A stretch of DNA of 21,962 nt from Flavobacteriales bacterium UBA2104 (GTDB lineage Bacteria; Bacteroidota; Bacteroidia; Flavobacteriales_D; Crocinitomicaceae): the NCBI GenBank assembly GCA_002331485.1, contig DCYS01000016.1, positions 1-21,962 on the forward strand, written 5' to 3'. Each line of letters opens with the position of its first letter. Positions within the stretch are counted from its first letter, which is position 1. Shown here one piece after another: positions 1 through 6,618 of the stretch. The position numbers and the translations under genes were made by a program. The notes under the pieces are model-generated. The model ran no database searches. It was given only the letters and a program-made list of their open reading frames with translations, and was not told the origin of the DNA.

Positions 1-31
1 ATGTGCAACGGTTACTGGTGTTAGCAGTATC

Positions 32-970
32 CTACTCTTTATTAATAATTACTTCCATTTCAGTCGTATTATCAACAGGTATTAATTCGACTGAATAAAC
101 ACCCTCCTTAGTCTTTATAGAAAATCTTTGCTTTTTTGGCTTATTGTATTGAACTAGATTTTCGAATGACTTTCTTCTTCTTTTATTTAGCTCAATCACT
201 TTTCCATCTATACAGTCTATCACGAACAATACTTTATCTCTATCAAAGAAGTCTAAAGCAATTAAATAATCATCGATAACTTCTAGATAGATGTCTTTAT
301 TGAGCCCCTCAAATTTCGACTTTATATCTCGGGGGACCTGAGCCTGCCAAACTCTTTGTTTGTTTTTTTGACCAATTGCAATTAGTCCTTTTTCACCAGT
401 TACAGAATCAATTTCTACATTTCCAAAAATGATTAAACTATCATAGAAAACAGGTTCAGAAAGTGCGCTTAAACCATCCTTTCCACGAAATTCATAATGA
501 AAAACCTCTTTCAATGAATCTCGATCAAACTCCTTTGCTCCATTTACCACAGAATTCATTATTAGATTTCCATTAAAGGTATTGATCCTTTGTCCAGAAT
601 ATGAATTAGAAAACTTTATACTATTAAGGATATTACCATCCAATGATACGCAATATGTATGCCCAACTAAAGTTGTATAATAAATTGCTTTATCATTAAT
701 CAAAACAGGCGCAGATGCAAAATTATCAACAGGAACCTTCCATTTAACTCTACCATCGATTAAGTCTAAACAATATAGAAAATCCCCAGTTTGTTGGTTT
801 ATCGAATTACAATACAACTTACCCTTATATAATCGTGCATTTTGAATTGGTGCCTGTTGAAAGTCATTTAGCCAATAGTTTCCAACTTCTAATTCTGTAT
901 ATTCATTGTTATTACAACTTACACTAAGCCAAAAAACTGATGAAAAGAGATATAATCTTGGGTTTTTCAT
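32..970 (-). CDS. PQQ-like beta-propeller lipoprotein, function unknown
   Basis: Predicted 312-residue exported lipoprotein. The ATG at 970 is chosen because it gives a lipoprotein signal: MKNPR, a hydrophobic stretch, then a lipobox LSVSC with Cys19 as the lipidated residue. The reading frame extends to a TTG near 1030, but that adds 20 residues ahead of the signal. The mature part has repeated short blades such as LYCLDLIDGRVKW, GLIAIGQKNKQRVW and LFVIDCIDGK, typical of PQQ-type/BamB-like seven-bladed propellers (family knowledge). I see no catalytic motif, so it is probably a binding or scaffold protein on the periplasmic or outer membrane side. It stands alone on the minus strand, downstream of but separate from the TPR pair at 1143-2794. 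By hand count it holds only about two GATC sites, unlike the core genes here, which hints at a different origin. The beta-propeller assignment is fairly safe; the role is unknown. Confidence 0.75.
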   Translation of the reverse strand: MKNPRLYLFSSVFWLSVSCNNNEYTELEVGNYWLNDFQQAPIQNARLYKGKLYCNSINQQTGDFLYCLDLIDGRVKWKVPVDNFASAPVLINDKAIYYTTLVGHTYCVSLDGNILNSIKFSNSYSGQRINTFNGNLIMNSVVNGAKEFDRDSLKEVFHYEFRGKDGLSALSEPVFYDSLIIFGNVEIDSVTGEKGLIAIGQKNKQRVWQAQVPRDIKSKFEGLNKDIYLEVIDDYLIALDFFDRDKVLFVIDCIDGKVIELNKRRRKSFENLVQYNKPKKQRFSIKTKEGVYSVELIPVDNTTEMEVIINKE

Positions 971-1013
971 AAGTGGTTCATTACTGCTAACTTGTTTATA
1001 TGTACCACAAAAC

Positions 1014-1048
1014 TGTACAATACATTCCAAATTAGCATGTATTGTACA
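1014..1048. promoter_or_regulatory. Perfect 12-bp inverted repeat in leader of the propeller lipoprotein gene
   Basis: TGTACAATACAT at 1014-1025 is exactly complementary to ATGTATTGTACA at 1037-1048, with an 11-base spacer. It lies between a TAnnTTTG-type box (1068-1075) and the ATG at 970, so it would be transcribed into the 5' leader. It could be an operator for a dimeric repressor or a 12-bp RNA stem-loop about 43 bases before the start codon. The repeat is seen directly; its function is inferred. Confidence 0.6.
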
Positions 1049-1067
1049 CTTTTATGACACAATATTT

Positions 1068-1075
1068 CAAATATA
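1068..1075 (-). promoter_or_regulatory. Candidate -7 promoter box (TATATTTG)
   Basis: On the minus strand this reads TATATTTG, an exact match to the Bacteroidota -7 consensus TAnnTTTG, about 98 bases upstream of the ATG at 970. A clear -33 element is not obvious. Transcription would begin near 1062 and run through the inverted repeat at 1014-1048. Confidence 0.4.
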
Positions 1076-1097
1076 CAATTTTAAATTCGGGATGATA

Positions 1098-1134
1098 AAC
1101 ACGCCGTTTTGAAGCTTGATCCGCAAAAGGTGTT
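1098..1134 (-). terminator. Bulged stem-loop downstream of the TPR/membrane protein pair
   Basis: AACAC-C-TTTTG at 1098-1111 (with GC and G bulged out) pairs with CAAAAGGTGTT at 1124-1134 around a 12-base loop. It starts 8 bases after the stop codon of the membrane protein gene at 1143, so it may end that minus-strand transcript. The following U run is only about three bases, so intrinsic termination would be weak. It also sits where the promoter of the next gene would lie. Confidence 0.35.
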
Positions 1135-1142
1135 GGGTTAAT

Positions 1143-1745
1143 CTACAACGTCAATTTTACATCGACGTAGAATTTCACTATAGTCATCAAAATCAAATAG
1201 ACGATAGAAGGGATTACTAGGAATTGAACAAGAATTAATCCTAATGCAGCTCCTCCAAGTGCAATTAAAAGCGCTCGTCTGCGCGATAAGATCAACTTCT
1301 TCCAGGAGAAAACGCGATACGCATTACTTTTCACAAACATGTTTTTGTACTGCTGGAAGTTGCCCAGTATCACGAGAGGAAGAAGTATGTAACCTTGTGG
1401 AATTGGAAAGCCAGGTTCTTCGTACATGATGAATTCAATAATTGCCTTCTGGAACTGTATGTCTTCCTGCTGAGAATAGATGAATACATGTGATAATGCG
1501 ATCAAAACAATCACGAGAATTGAATTGAGGATCAAATTGCTGTAGCGCTGCTGAAATGAATAATTGATACGCTGAAAAGTGATGACCTTATTTACTTTAA
1601 TATACGTAAACACCTCCGTTGCAATGAGGTCAATGAAATAAAATAACAAAATGAAATATAGACTCCAGTCGAAATAAAAAAATCCTAGCAGTGGAATAAC
1701 TGCTTCACCTACTGCCTGAATGATCTTCAGTCGAAGTGGTGTCAT
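1143..1745 (-). CDS. Polytopic membrane protein, unknown function
   Basis: Predicted 200-residue integral membrane protein that I cannot assign to a characterised family. Hydrophobic segments lie near residues 8-24, 27-45, 71-90, 117-129 and 157-190 (the last long enough for two helices), separated by short loops with basic stretches such as KK and SRRR around 149-157. No signal peptide or enzymatic motif is seen. The start at 1745 lies 2 bases after the stop codon of the TPR lipoprotein gene (1748), so the two are almost certainly cotranscribed and probably translationally coupled. This suggests a shared envelope function, but nothing in the sequence says which. A possible terminator hairpin follows at 1098-1134. 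Confidence 0.7.
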   Translation of the reverse strand: MTPLRLKIIQAVGEAVIPLLGFFYFDWSLYFILLFYFIDLIATEVFTYIKVNKVITFQRINYSFQQRYSNLILNSILVIVLIALSHVFIYSQQEDIQFQKAIIEFIMYEEPGFPIPQGYILLPLVILGNFQQYKNMFVKSNAYRVFSWKKLILSRRRALLIALGGAALGLILVQFLVIPSIVYLILMTIVKFYVDVKLTL

Positions 1746-1747
1746 TC

Positions 1748-2794
1748 TTATAAACTTTTGCGAAGTTCTTCTGCGGCATCTTTAGCAGGAGCATAATTCT
1801 CATCGATCTGTAAAGCACGAGAATAAGCGCGACCTGCGTCTGATTTTCTGCCTTGCTCAAAGTAAGTTCGTCCTAATTGATACCAAGCATGAATGTAATC
1901 TGGATTGATCTCAAGTAGTTTATTATAAAAATGTACTGCACTGTCCAATTGGTGTTGATGATACTGTTTGATATAACCTTGATTGAAATACGTGATGTAG
2001 AATGTGCTGTCAATTCGCTCAAGTTCTCTGTACTCCTGAAGAGCTTGGTCATATTTCTCCAGGTCCTGGTAGCTTTTCGCTATTCCATACTGCGCATTTA
2101 AGTTATTTGGACGAAGTTCTTTAGCGTTCTCGTAATACTCAAGCGCTAATTCATGATCTCCCATGTCGGTAAGCAACCACCCCGTATTTAAATGCCCAAT
2201 AAAATAATCCGGGTCAAGTTGAACAGCCGTTTGATAAGAAGATAATGCAAGGTCGTTTTTATCAGCAGTCTTATAGATCGATCCTTTCAATACATATGCA
2301 TCACGATATTCTTGATCTATTCTCAATGCATCATTAATGTACTTTATCGCTGATTTAATATCACCCGTTAAGGCGAAGGTGTTAGCCAACTCTACCATTG
2401 TGGCCGGATCGTTTTGCTTTATGGATAGAATATACTTGTAGTGTCTTTGTGCTCTTTCAATATCCACTACAGGAGCATTTGGTTTGTTGATGAGCGTCCA
2501 CGCATACAATTTACGTGCTTCCAGATTCGTGGAATCTAGCACGAATGCCTTTGCTCCGGCATTTAGTGCACATTTAAAATCAAGTGCTTCTTTACACAAT
2601 TCTCCTTTGCGGATCCAAAGATCGATGTTCTCTGGAAATTTTTCCAGGCTATCGTTTAGCTGCACGATCAGACTATCTTCATTTACCGTTTCAGTATTAT
2701 CTGTATAAAACTGTTCTGGCTCTTTATTTTTCTGTTCCGTACATGAAGTCGAAAGAGCAAAGACAAGCGCAAATACAAATAGAACTCTATACAT
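1748..2794 (-). CDS. TPR-repeat lipoprotein
   Basis: Predicted 348-residue lipoprotein. The N-terminus MYRVLFVFALVFALSTSC is a type II signal with Cys18 in the lipobox LSTSC, followed by an acidic linker (about 19-45). From about residue 50 to 345 it is a string of tetratricopeptide repeats with the usual spacing of small and aromatic residues and helix-ending prolines, for example around 160-196, 197-230, 231-264 and 299-332. TPR lipoproteins serve as protein-binding scaffolds in the envelope (family knowledge); no catalytic part is visible. It is the first gene of a two-gene unit with the membrane protein at 1143-1745. A TATTTTTG box at 2823-2830 may be its promoter. The fold is confident; the partner is unknown. 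Confidence 0.85.
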   Translation of the reverse strand: MYRVLFVFALVFALSTSCTEQKNKEPEQFYTDNTETVNEDSLIVQLNDSLEKFPENIDLWIRKGELCKEALDFKCALNAGAKAFVLDSTNLEARKLYAWTLINKPNAPVVDIERAQRHYKYILSIKQNDPATMVELANTFALTGDIKSAIKYINDALRIDQEYRDAYVLKGSIYKTADKNDLALSSYQTAVQLDPDYFIGHLNTGWLLTDMGDHELALEYYENAKELRPNNLNAQYGIAKSYQDLEKYDQALQEYRELERIDSTFYITYFNQGYIKQYHQHQLDSAVHFYNKLLEINPDYIHAWYQLGRTYFEQGRKSDAGRAYSRALQIDENYAPAKDAAEELRKSL

Positions 2795-2822
2795 GTTTGA
2801 TGATTTTATTAATGTGCATCAG

Positions 2823-2830
2823 CAAAAATA
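2823..2830 (-). promoter_or_regulatory. Candidate -7 promoter box (TATTTTTG)
   Basis: Minus-strand TATTTTTG fits TAnnTTTG and sits about 29 bases upstream of the TPR lipoprotein ATG (2794), giving a leader of roughly 20 bases. The expected -33 position has only a weak match. Confidence 0.4.
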
Positions 2831-2897
2831 AGCATTTCAATAGAGTGGACATACATCGTCCTACTAAGTTGCAACAACTATTGATTGAAGTGGACAA

Positions 2898-3563
2898 TTA
2901 TTTTTTATTTGCTCTGAGCATTTCCCTTTTACCAGGAGGTCCTGGTATTTTCTCTACGGCGAAACCAACTGCTTCCAGATCTCGTCTCACCTGACCTTTC
3001 GCGCAATAGGTAACAAAAATTCCTCCACTCGATAGCGTTGAATACATCTTTTCAAGAATTTCTTTTTTCCACATCTCTGGTTGAACTCGTGGTCCGAATG
3101 CATCAAAGTAAATAAGATCAAAATAGGATTCTGGGGCCTCGAACGCTTCGATCTTTTCATCGATCTTTTCGATCGAAAAATCAGAATTGATCTGAGTTCT
3201 GCTGCGCCATTCTGCATTGAAAATATCCTTCAATGATTCCTCAAAAGGAGCAACTTCTTTTAGCTTGGTGTATTCAAGCGCTTCAAACTCTTCGTCAGAA
3301 ATTGGGAAGGCTTCTAAACCCGTGTATTCGATTTTTTTAGAAAGCTTTTCCGAATCGATAAGTGTGAGTATTGCATTTAATCCTGACCCCAACCCGATCT
3401 CCAGGATCCTGATCTCATCTTTAACGAGCTGGTGCAGTCCACTTTGAATGAAAACGTGCATAGCCTCTTGCAAAGCCCCATGTTTTGAGTGGTAATTTTC
3501 ATTCCATTCAGGGATAAAAATGGTTTTTGAACCGTCATTCGTCGTTATGATCTTTCTTTCCAT
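2898..3563 (-). CDS. mnmD: tRNA U34 methyltransferase MnmD (stand-alone)
   Basis: Predicted 221-residue SAM-dependent methyltransferase of the MnmC N-terminal/MnmD family. In that family it methylates the 5-aminomethyl group of (2-thio)uridine at tRNA wobble position 34, giving the methylaminomethyl form. Visible motifs: the SAM-binding loop EIGLGSG (55-61), an acidic residue after strand 2 (GLEA, 82-85), the signature DAFGPRVQPEMW (154-165), YCAKGQVRRDL (186-196), and the C-terminal GPPGKREM (208-215). The whole domain is present. The FAD-dependent oxidase domain fused to it in E. coli MnmC is absent, so the aminomethyl substrate must come from another route. It is divergent from dnaB across a 170-base gap and uses SAM, which MetK, encoded in this window, makes. 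No convincing promoter box was found for it. Confidence 0.92.
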   Translation of the reverse strand: MERKIITTNDGSKTIFIPEWNENYHSKHGALQEAMHVFIQSGLHQLVKDEIRILEIGLGSGLNAILTLIDSEKLSKKIEYTGLEAFPISDEEFEALEYTKLKEVAPFEESLKDIFNAEWRSRTQINSDFSIEKIDEKIEAFEAPESYFDLIYFDAFGPRVQPEMWKKEILEKMYSTLSSGGIFVTYCAKGQVRRDLEAVGFAVEKIPGPPGKREMLRANKK

Positions 3564-3656
3564 ATCAGATGTGTAAAACTAAATAAAATTCAAGCGATAA
3601 ATAGTGTTCAATGCATTGTATTTTGTAATGAAGCGAACGATAAAAGTTATTAACTG

Positions 3657-3691
3657 AATTTGAGTTTTTAACATTGAGATAAACTCATTCT
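3657..3691. repeat. Inverted repeat upstream of dnaB
   Basis: TGAGTTT (3661-3667) and AAACTCA (3681-3687) are perfect inverted copies with a 13-base spacer; flanking GAAT and ATTC extend the arms with one bulged base. It lies in the mnmD-dnaB divergent gap, upstream of the candidate dnaB -7 box, so it could be a regulator site. A 10-bp palindrome, CAATGCATTG, lies nearby at 3609-3618. Function is unknown. Confidence 0.35.
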
Positions 3692-3721
3692 TATTTGTAA
3701 GGTTTTGGAAATTGAATGTGA

Positions 3722-3729
3722 TATATTTG
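3722..3729 (+). promoter_or_regulatory. Candidate -7 promoter box (TATATTTG) close to the dnaB start
   Basis: TATATTTG matches TAnnTTTG exactly but ends only 4 bases before the ATG at 3734. If used, the dnaB mRNA would be almost leaderless, or translation would begin at the in-frame ATG at 3803. TTTG elements upstream lie at non-ideal spacing. Confidence 0.3.
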
Positions 3730-3733
3730 TGAT

Positions 3734-5314
3734 ATGGAGAAGGAAGAACGCAAAGATAGTCGAGCAGGTGTTAGTCGTAGTAAACGACAAAGTAAGACGC
3801 CTATGGATATCGGTCGTGTACCTCCACAAGCTACGGATCTTGAAGAAGCTGTGTTAGGTGCCATGATGATCGATGGAGCCGCTGTGAATGACGCGATCGA
3901 TATTTTGCGTACTCCAGATGCTTTTTATGATCCCAAGCACAAGTTGATCTTTGAAGCGATCGCAGAATTGTACAGTACGTCAACTCCGATCGACCTTCTT
4001 ACTGTAACCGAAGAGTTGCGTAAAATGGGGAAACTCGAAGTAGCTGGTGGTCCGTATTATCTTTCTTCTCTTACAAATAAGGTAGCCTCTGCAGCTCACA
4101 TTGAGTATCACAGTAGAATTATCATTGAGAAATTCATACAACGCGAGATCATTACGATGTCGAGTGAGATTCTTAAAGAGGCGTATGACGAGACTAAGGA
4201 TGTTTTCAACGTGCTCTCCAAAGCGGAGGAGGATCTTTTTGCGATTGCTCAGAGCAATATGAAGAAGAGCTATGACACCATGTCAACCGCTATGAAAGGA
4301 GCGATCGAAGAGATCGAGAATGCAAGGAAGAATACAGATGGTGTCTCTGGAGTTCCGACTGGGTTCAAGGATCTGGATCGAATGACTTCTGGATGGCAGC
4401 GTTCTGATATGATCGTTATTGCAGCCCGTCCAGCGATGGGAAAAACGGCATTTGTTCTATCCATGGCTAGAAATACCGCTGTTGATTACAATATGGGCGT
4501 AGCGATCTTCTCACTGGAGATGTCAAGTGTTCAGTTGATCAAACGTCTGATCTCGGCAGAGGCAAGAATCGATGCAGAGAAGTTGAGAAAAGGAAACATT
4601 GCTGATCATGAATTCCAGCAGATCCACTCTCGAATTGCCAAATTATCAAAAGCACCAATATTCATTGATGATACTCCAGGAATCTCAATTTTTGAGCTCC
4701 GGGCGAAATGTCGTCGAATGAAACAAAAGCACGATATTCAAGTTGTGATCATTGACTACTTGCAGTTGATGACCGCGGGTACAAATAAGAATGCAGGTAA
4801 CCGTGAGCAGGAGATCTCGCAGATCTCACGTTCGATCAAAGAGATTGCAAAAGAACTTAACGTTCCTGTGATCGCTCTATCTCAGTTGAGCCGTTCGGTT
4901 GAACAACGTGGAGGTGATAAAAGACCCGTTCTTTCTGACCTTCGTGAATCAGGTGCGATCGAGCAGGATGCCGATATCGTTTCGTTTATTTACAGACCGG
5001 AGTATTACGGTTTGATGGAAGATGAACAAGGACCGACAGCTGGAATGGGTGATATCATTGTTGCGAAACACAGAAATGGTTCTACAGATACAGTAAGACT
5101 TCGATTCATAGGTAAGTATGCTCGATTTGATAACGTTGAATCTTTTGATGGAGAACTTGAAGGTGGTCACGAACCTGCACCTTTGAATCCTAATCGAGAT
5201 TTTGAATCTGGTGGACAGGAAAACGTTATGATCCGTTCAAGTAAGATGGATGAGATCGGAGACGATGATGATTTTGATCTTTCGAACAATGATGTCGAAG
5301 ATGATCCGTTCTAG
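3734..5314 (+). CDS. dnaB: Replicative DNA helicase DnaB
   Basis: Predicted 526-residue hexameric replicative helicase that unwinds the fork and recruits primase. After a basic, probably disordered N-terminus (1-24) comes the DnaB N-terminal domain (about 30-135), a linker helix region, and the RecA-like domain (about 205-470). The RecA-like domain shows Walker A RPAMGKTA (232-239), the catalytic Glu in SLEM (262), Walker B VVIIDYLQLM (337-346), ALSQLSR (381-387), LRESGAIEQDAD (403-414) and KHRNG with a likely arginine finger (R447). No intein interrupts it. The C-terminal tail (about 470-526) is acidic and ends in VEDDPF, resembling the SSB tip. The ATG at 3734 is kept because related DnaBs carry a similar basic extension; an ATG at 3803 is the alternative. 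It is followed 36 bases later by a same-strand gene. Confidence 0.97.
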   Translation: MEKEERKDSRAGVSRSKRQSKTPMDIGRVPPQATDLEEAVLGAMMIDGAAVNDAIDILRTPDAFYDPKHKLIFEAIAELYSTSTPIDLLTVTEELRKMGKLEVAGGPYYLSSLTNKVASAAHIEYHSRIIIEKFIQREIITMSSEILKEAYDETKDVFNVLSKAEEDLFAIAQSNMKKSYDTMSTAMKGAIEEIENARKNTDGVSGVPTGFKDLDRMTSGWQRSDMIVIAARPAMGKTAFVLSMARNTAVDYNMGVAIFSLEMSSVQLIKRLISAEARIDAEKLRKGNIADHEFQQIHSRIAKLSKAPIFIDDTPGISIFELRAKCRRMKQKHDIQVVIIDYLQLMTAGTNKNAGNREQEISQISRSIKEIAKELNVPVIALSQLSRSVEQRGGDKRPVLSDLRESGAIEQDADIVSFIYRPEYYGLMEDEQGPTAGMGDIIVAKHRNGSTDTVRLRFIGKYARFDNVESFDGELEGGHEPAPLNPNRDFESGGQENVMIRSSKMDEIGDDDDFDLSNNDVEDDPF

Positions 5315-5350
5315 AAGTAGATCCTTTCGAACTACTAAATAATATTGACT

Positions 5351-6613
5351 ATGCGTACTTTTATTTTGCTTGTCACTTTTTCATGCTTTTTGGCGATGCA
5401 ATCATTCGCCGGGAAAATCCTAGTTCCTATGGATGATAGTCAAACTAATCATCTAAAGGCTTACGGAATATCTTACTTTGTTTTGGAAAATGGGGTGACA
5501 ATGGAATGGTTGTTAAACTATCGGGGAGGTTCCTTTTTGATGCCACAATTGTCCAGTATTGAGGATGAATTGGTTATTCGAGGTGTAAGCTATGAAATTC
5601 TGGCTGATGGTCAGGTGAATGCAATAAAACGTAAGATCGCTTCACCAGAAGTAAACCAGGAAGTAGTCCAGTTGGAAGTGGCACCTAAAATTGCTGTTTA
5701 TACGCCTGATGGAAAACAACCGTGGGATGATGCTGTGACTTTGGTTATGGAATATGCGGAGATCCCATATGATAAAGTTTACGATTCAACTGTTGTTTCT
5801 GGAGGTCTCGCTGAATATGATTGGTTGCACCTCCACCATGAAGACTTCACAGGTCAATACGGTAAATTCTATGCAGCTTACAGAAATGCTCCATGGTATC
5901 GTGAGCAAGTTGCAACTTTGGAAGCAAGTGCAAAAAGATTAGGATTTAGTAAGGTTTCTGACATGAAGCTGGCTGTTGCGCAGTCCATTAAGAATTATGT
6001 TGTCGGTGGAGGATTCCTATTCACCATGTGCAGTGGTACGGATAGTTTTGATATTGCATTGGCGGCGCATAAAACTGACATTGCAGAGCAGATGTTTGAT
6101 GGAGATGGAATGGATCCAAACTATCAGGCGAAAATGGATTATTCGAATTCATTTGCATTTGAAGATTATCAGATCGAAGAGGATCCTTACAAATATGAAT
6201 ACTCTACAATTGATGGTACGCAAAGACATAGAACACTGAATGAAAGAAACGATGCGTTTACATTGTTTGAATTTTCTGCAAAATGGGATGTTGTACCAAC
6301 GATGTTAACACAGAATCACAAACAAGTGGTAAAGAATTTTTATGGTCAAACAACTGATTTCGTTAAAGAATATGTGAAGCCTTCAGTAACGATCATGGGA
6401 GAGTCTAAATCCATCGGAACAGTGAAGTACATTCATGGTGAAATGGGAAATGGTACCTGGACATTCTACGGTGGACATGACCCTGAAGATTATCAGCATC
6501 GAGTAGGGGATCCTCATACAGATCTAAATCTTCACCCTAATTCTGCAGGATATCGACTTATTTTGAATAATGTCCTGTTTCCAGCAGCTAAGAAAAAGAA
6601 GAGAAAAACCTAG
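5351..6613 (+). CDS. Exported protein of the family mislabelled 'asparagine synthetase B'
   Basis: Predicted 420-residue secreted or periplasmic protein. The ATG at 5351 gives a clean Sec signal (MRTFILLVTF..., likely cleavage after QSFA, residue 20); the frame also opens at a TTG two codons earlier. I recall near-identical Bacteroidota proteins named 'asparagine synthetase B', with blocks such as LVPMD, WLLNYRGGSF, YTPDGKQPWDDAV, LHHEDFTGQYGKFY, FYGGHDPEDYQHRVGD and LHPNSAGYRLILNN. No Cys2 N-terminal amidotransferase and no PP-loop synthetase is visible, so that name is unsupported. The order of strand, GGGFLFTMCSGTD with Cys227 after a glycine-rich strand, and a C-terminal GGHDPED...GYRLILNN resembles class I glutamine-amidotransferase-like (ThuA-type) folds; this is inference. 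The C-terminus is basic (KKKKRKT). It lies between dnaB and a membrane protein gene 5 bases downstream. The family call is good; the function is unknown. Confidence 0.8.
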   Translation: MRTFILLVTFSCFLAMQSFAGKILVPMDDSQTNHLKAYGISYFVLENGVTMEWLLNYRGGSFLMPQLSSIEDELVIRGVSYEILADGQVNAIKRKIASPEVNQEVVQLEVAPKIAVYTPDGKQPWDDAVTLVMEYAEIPYDKVYDSTVVSGGLAEYDWLHLHHEDFTGQYGKFYAAYRNAPWYREQVATLEASAKRLGFSKVSDMKLAVAQSIKNYVVGGGFLFTMCSGTDSFDIALAAHKTDIAEQMFDGDGMDPNYQAKMDYSNSFAFEDYQIEEDPYKYEYSTIDGTQRHRTLNERNDAFTLFEFSAKWDVVPTMLTQNHKQVVKNFYGQTTDFVKEYVKPSVTIMGESKSIGTVKYIHGEMGNGTWTFYGGHDPEDYQHRVGDPHTDLNLHPNSAGYRLILNNVLFPAAKKKKRKT

Positions 6614-6618
6614 ATCGA

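Noticed and set aside
1098..1138. Canonical integron attC site
   Set aside because: GTTGGGT fits the right-hand core, but the left partner reads GATAAAC, which is not RYYYAAC and not complementary beyond AAC.
2584..2994. Plus-strand 136-residue frame across the TPR-mnmD gap
   Set aside because: Mostly antisense of two well-supported genes, with no recognisable domain.
3564..3733. Replication origin beside dnaB
   Set aside because: No DnaA box clusters (TTATCCACA-like) or AT-rich 13-mers were found; only one inverted repeat and one palindrome.
3734..5314. Intein in DnaB
   Set aside because: The motifs run continuously with normal spacing and length; no insertion at the Walker A or other common intein sites.
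5316..5336. Terminator after dnaB
   Set aside because: AGTAG/CTACT is only a 5-bp stem with no T run, so read-through into the next gene is likely.
5345..5350. TTG start for the exported protein
   Set aside because: The ATG at 5351 gives a standard signal peptide; the TTG adds two residues only.
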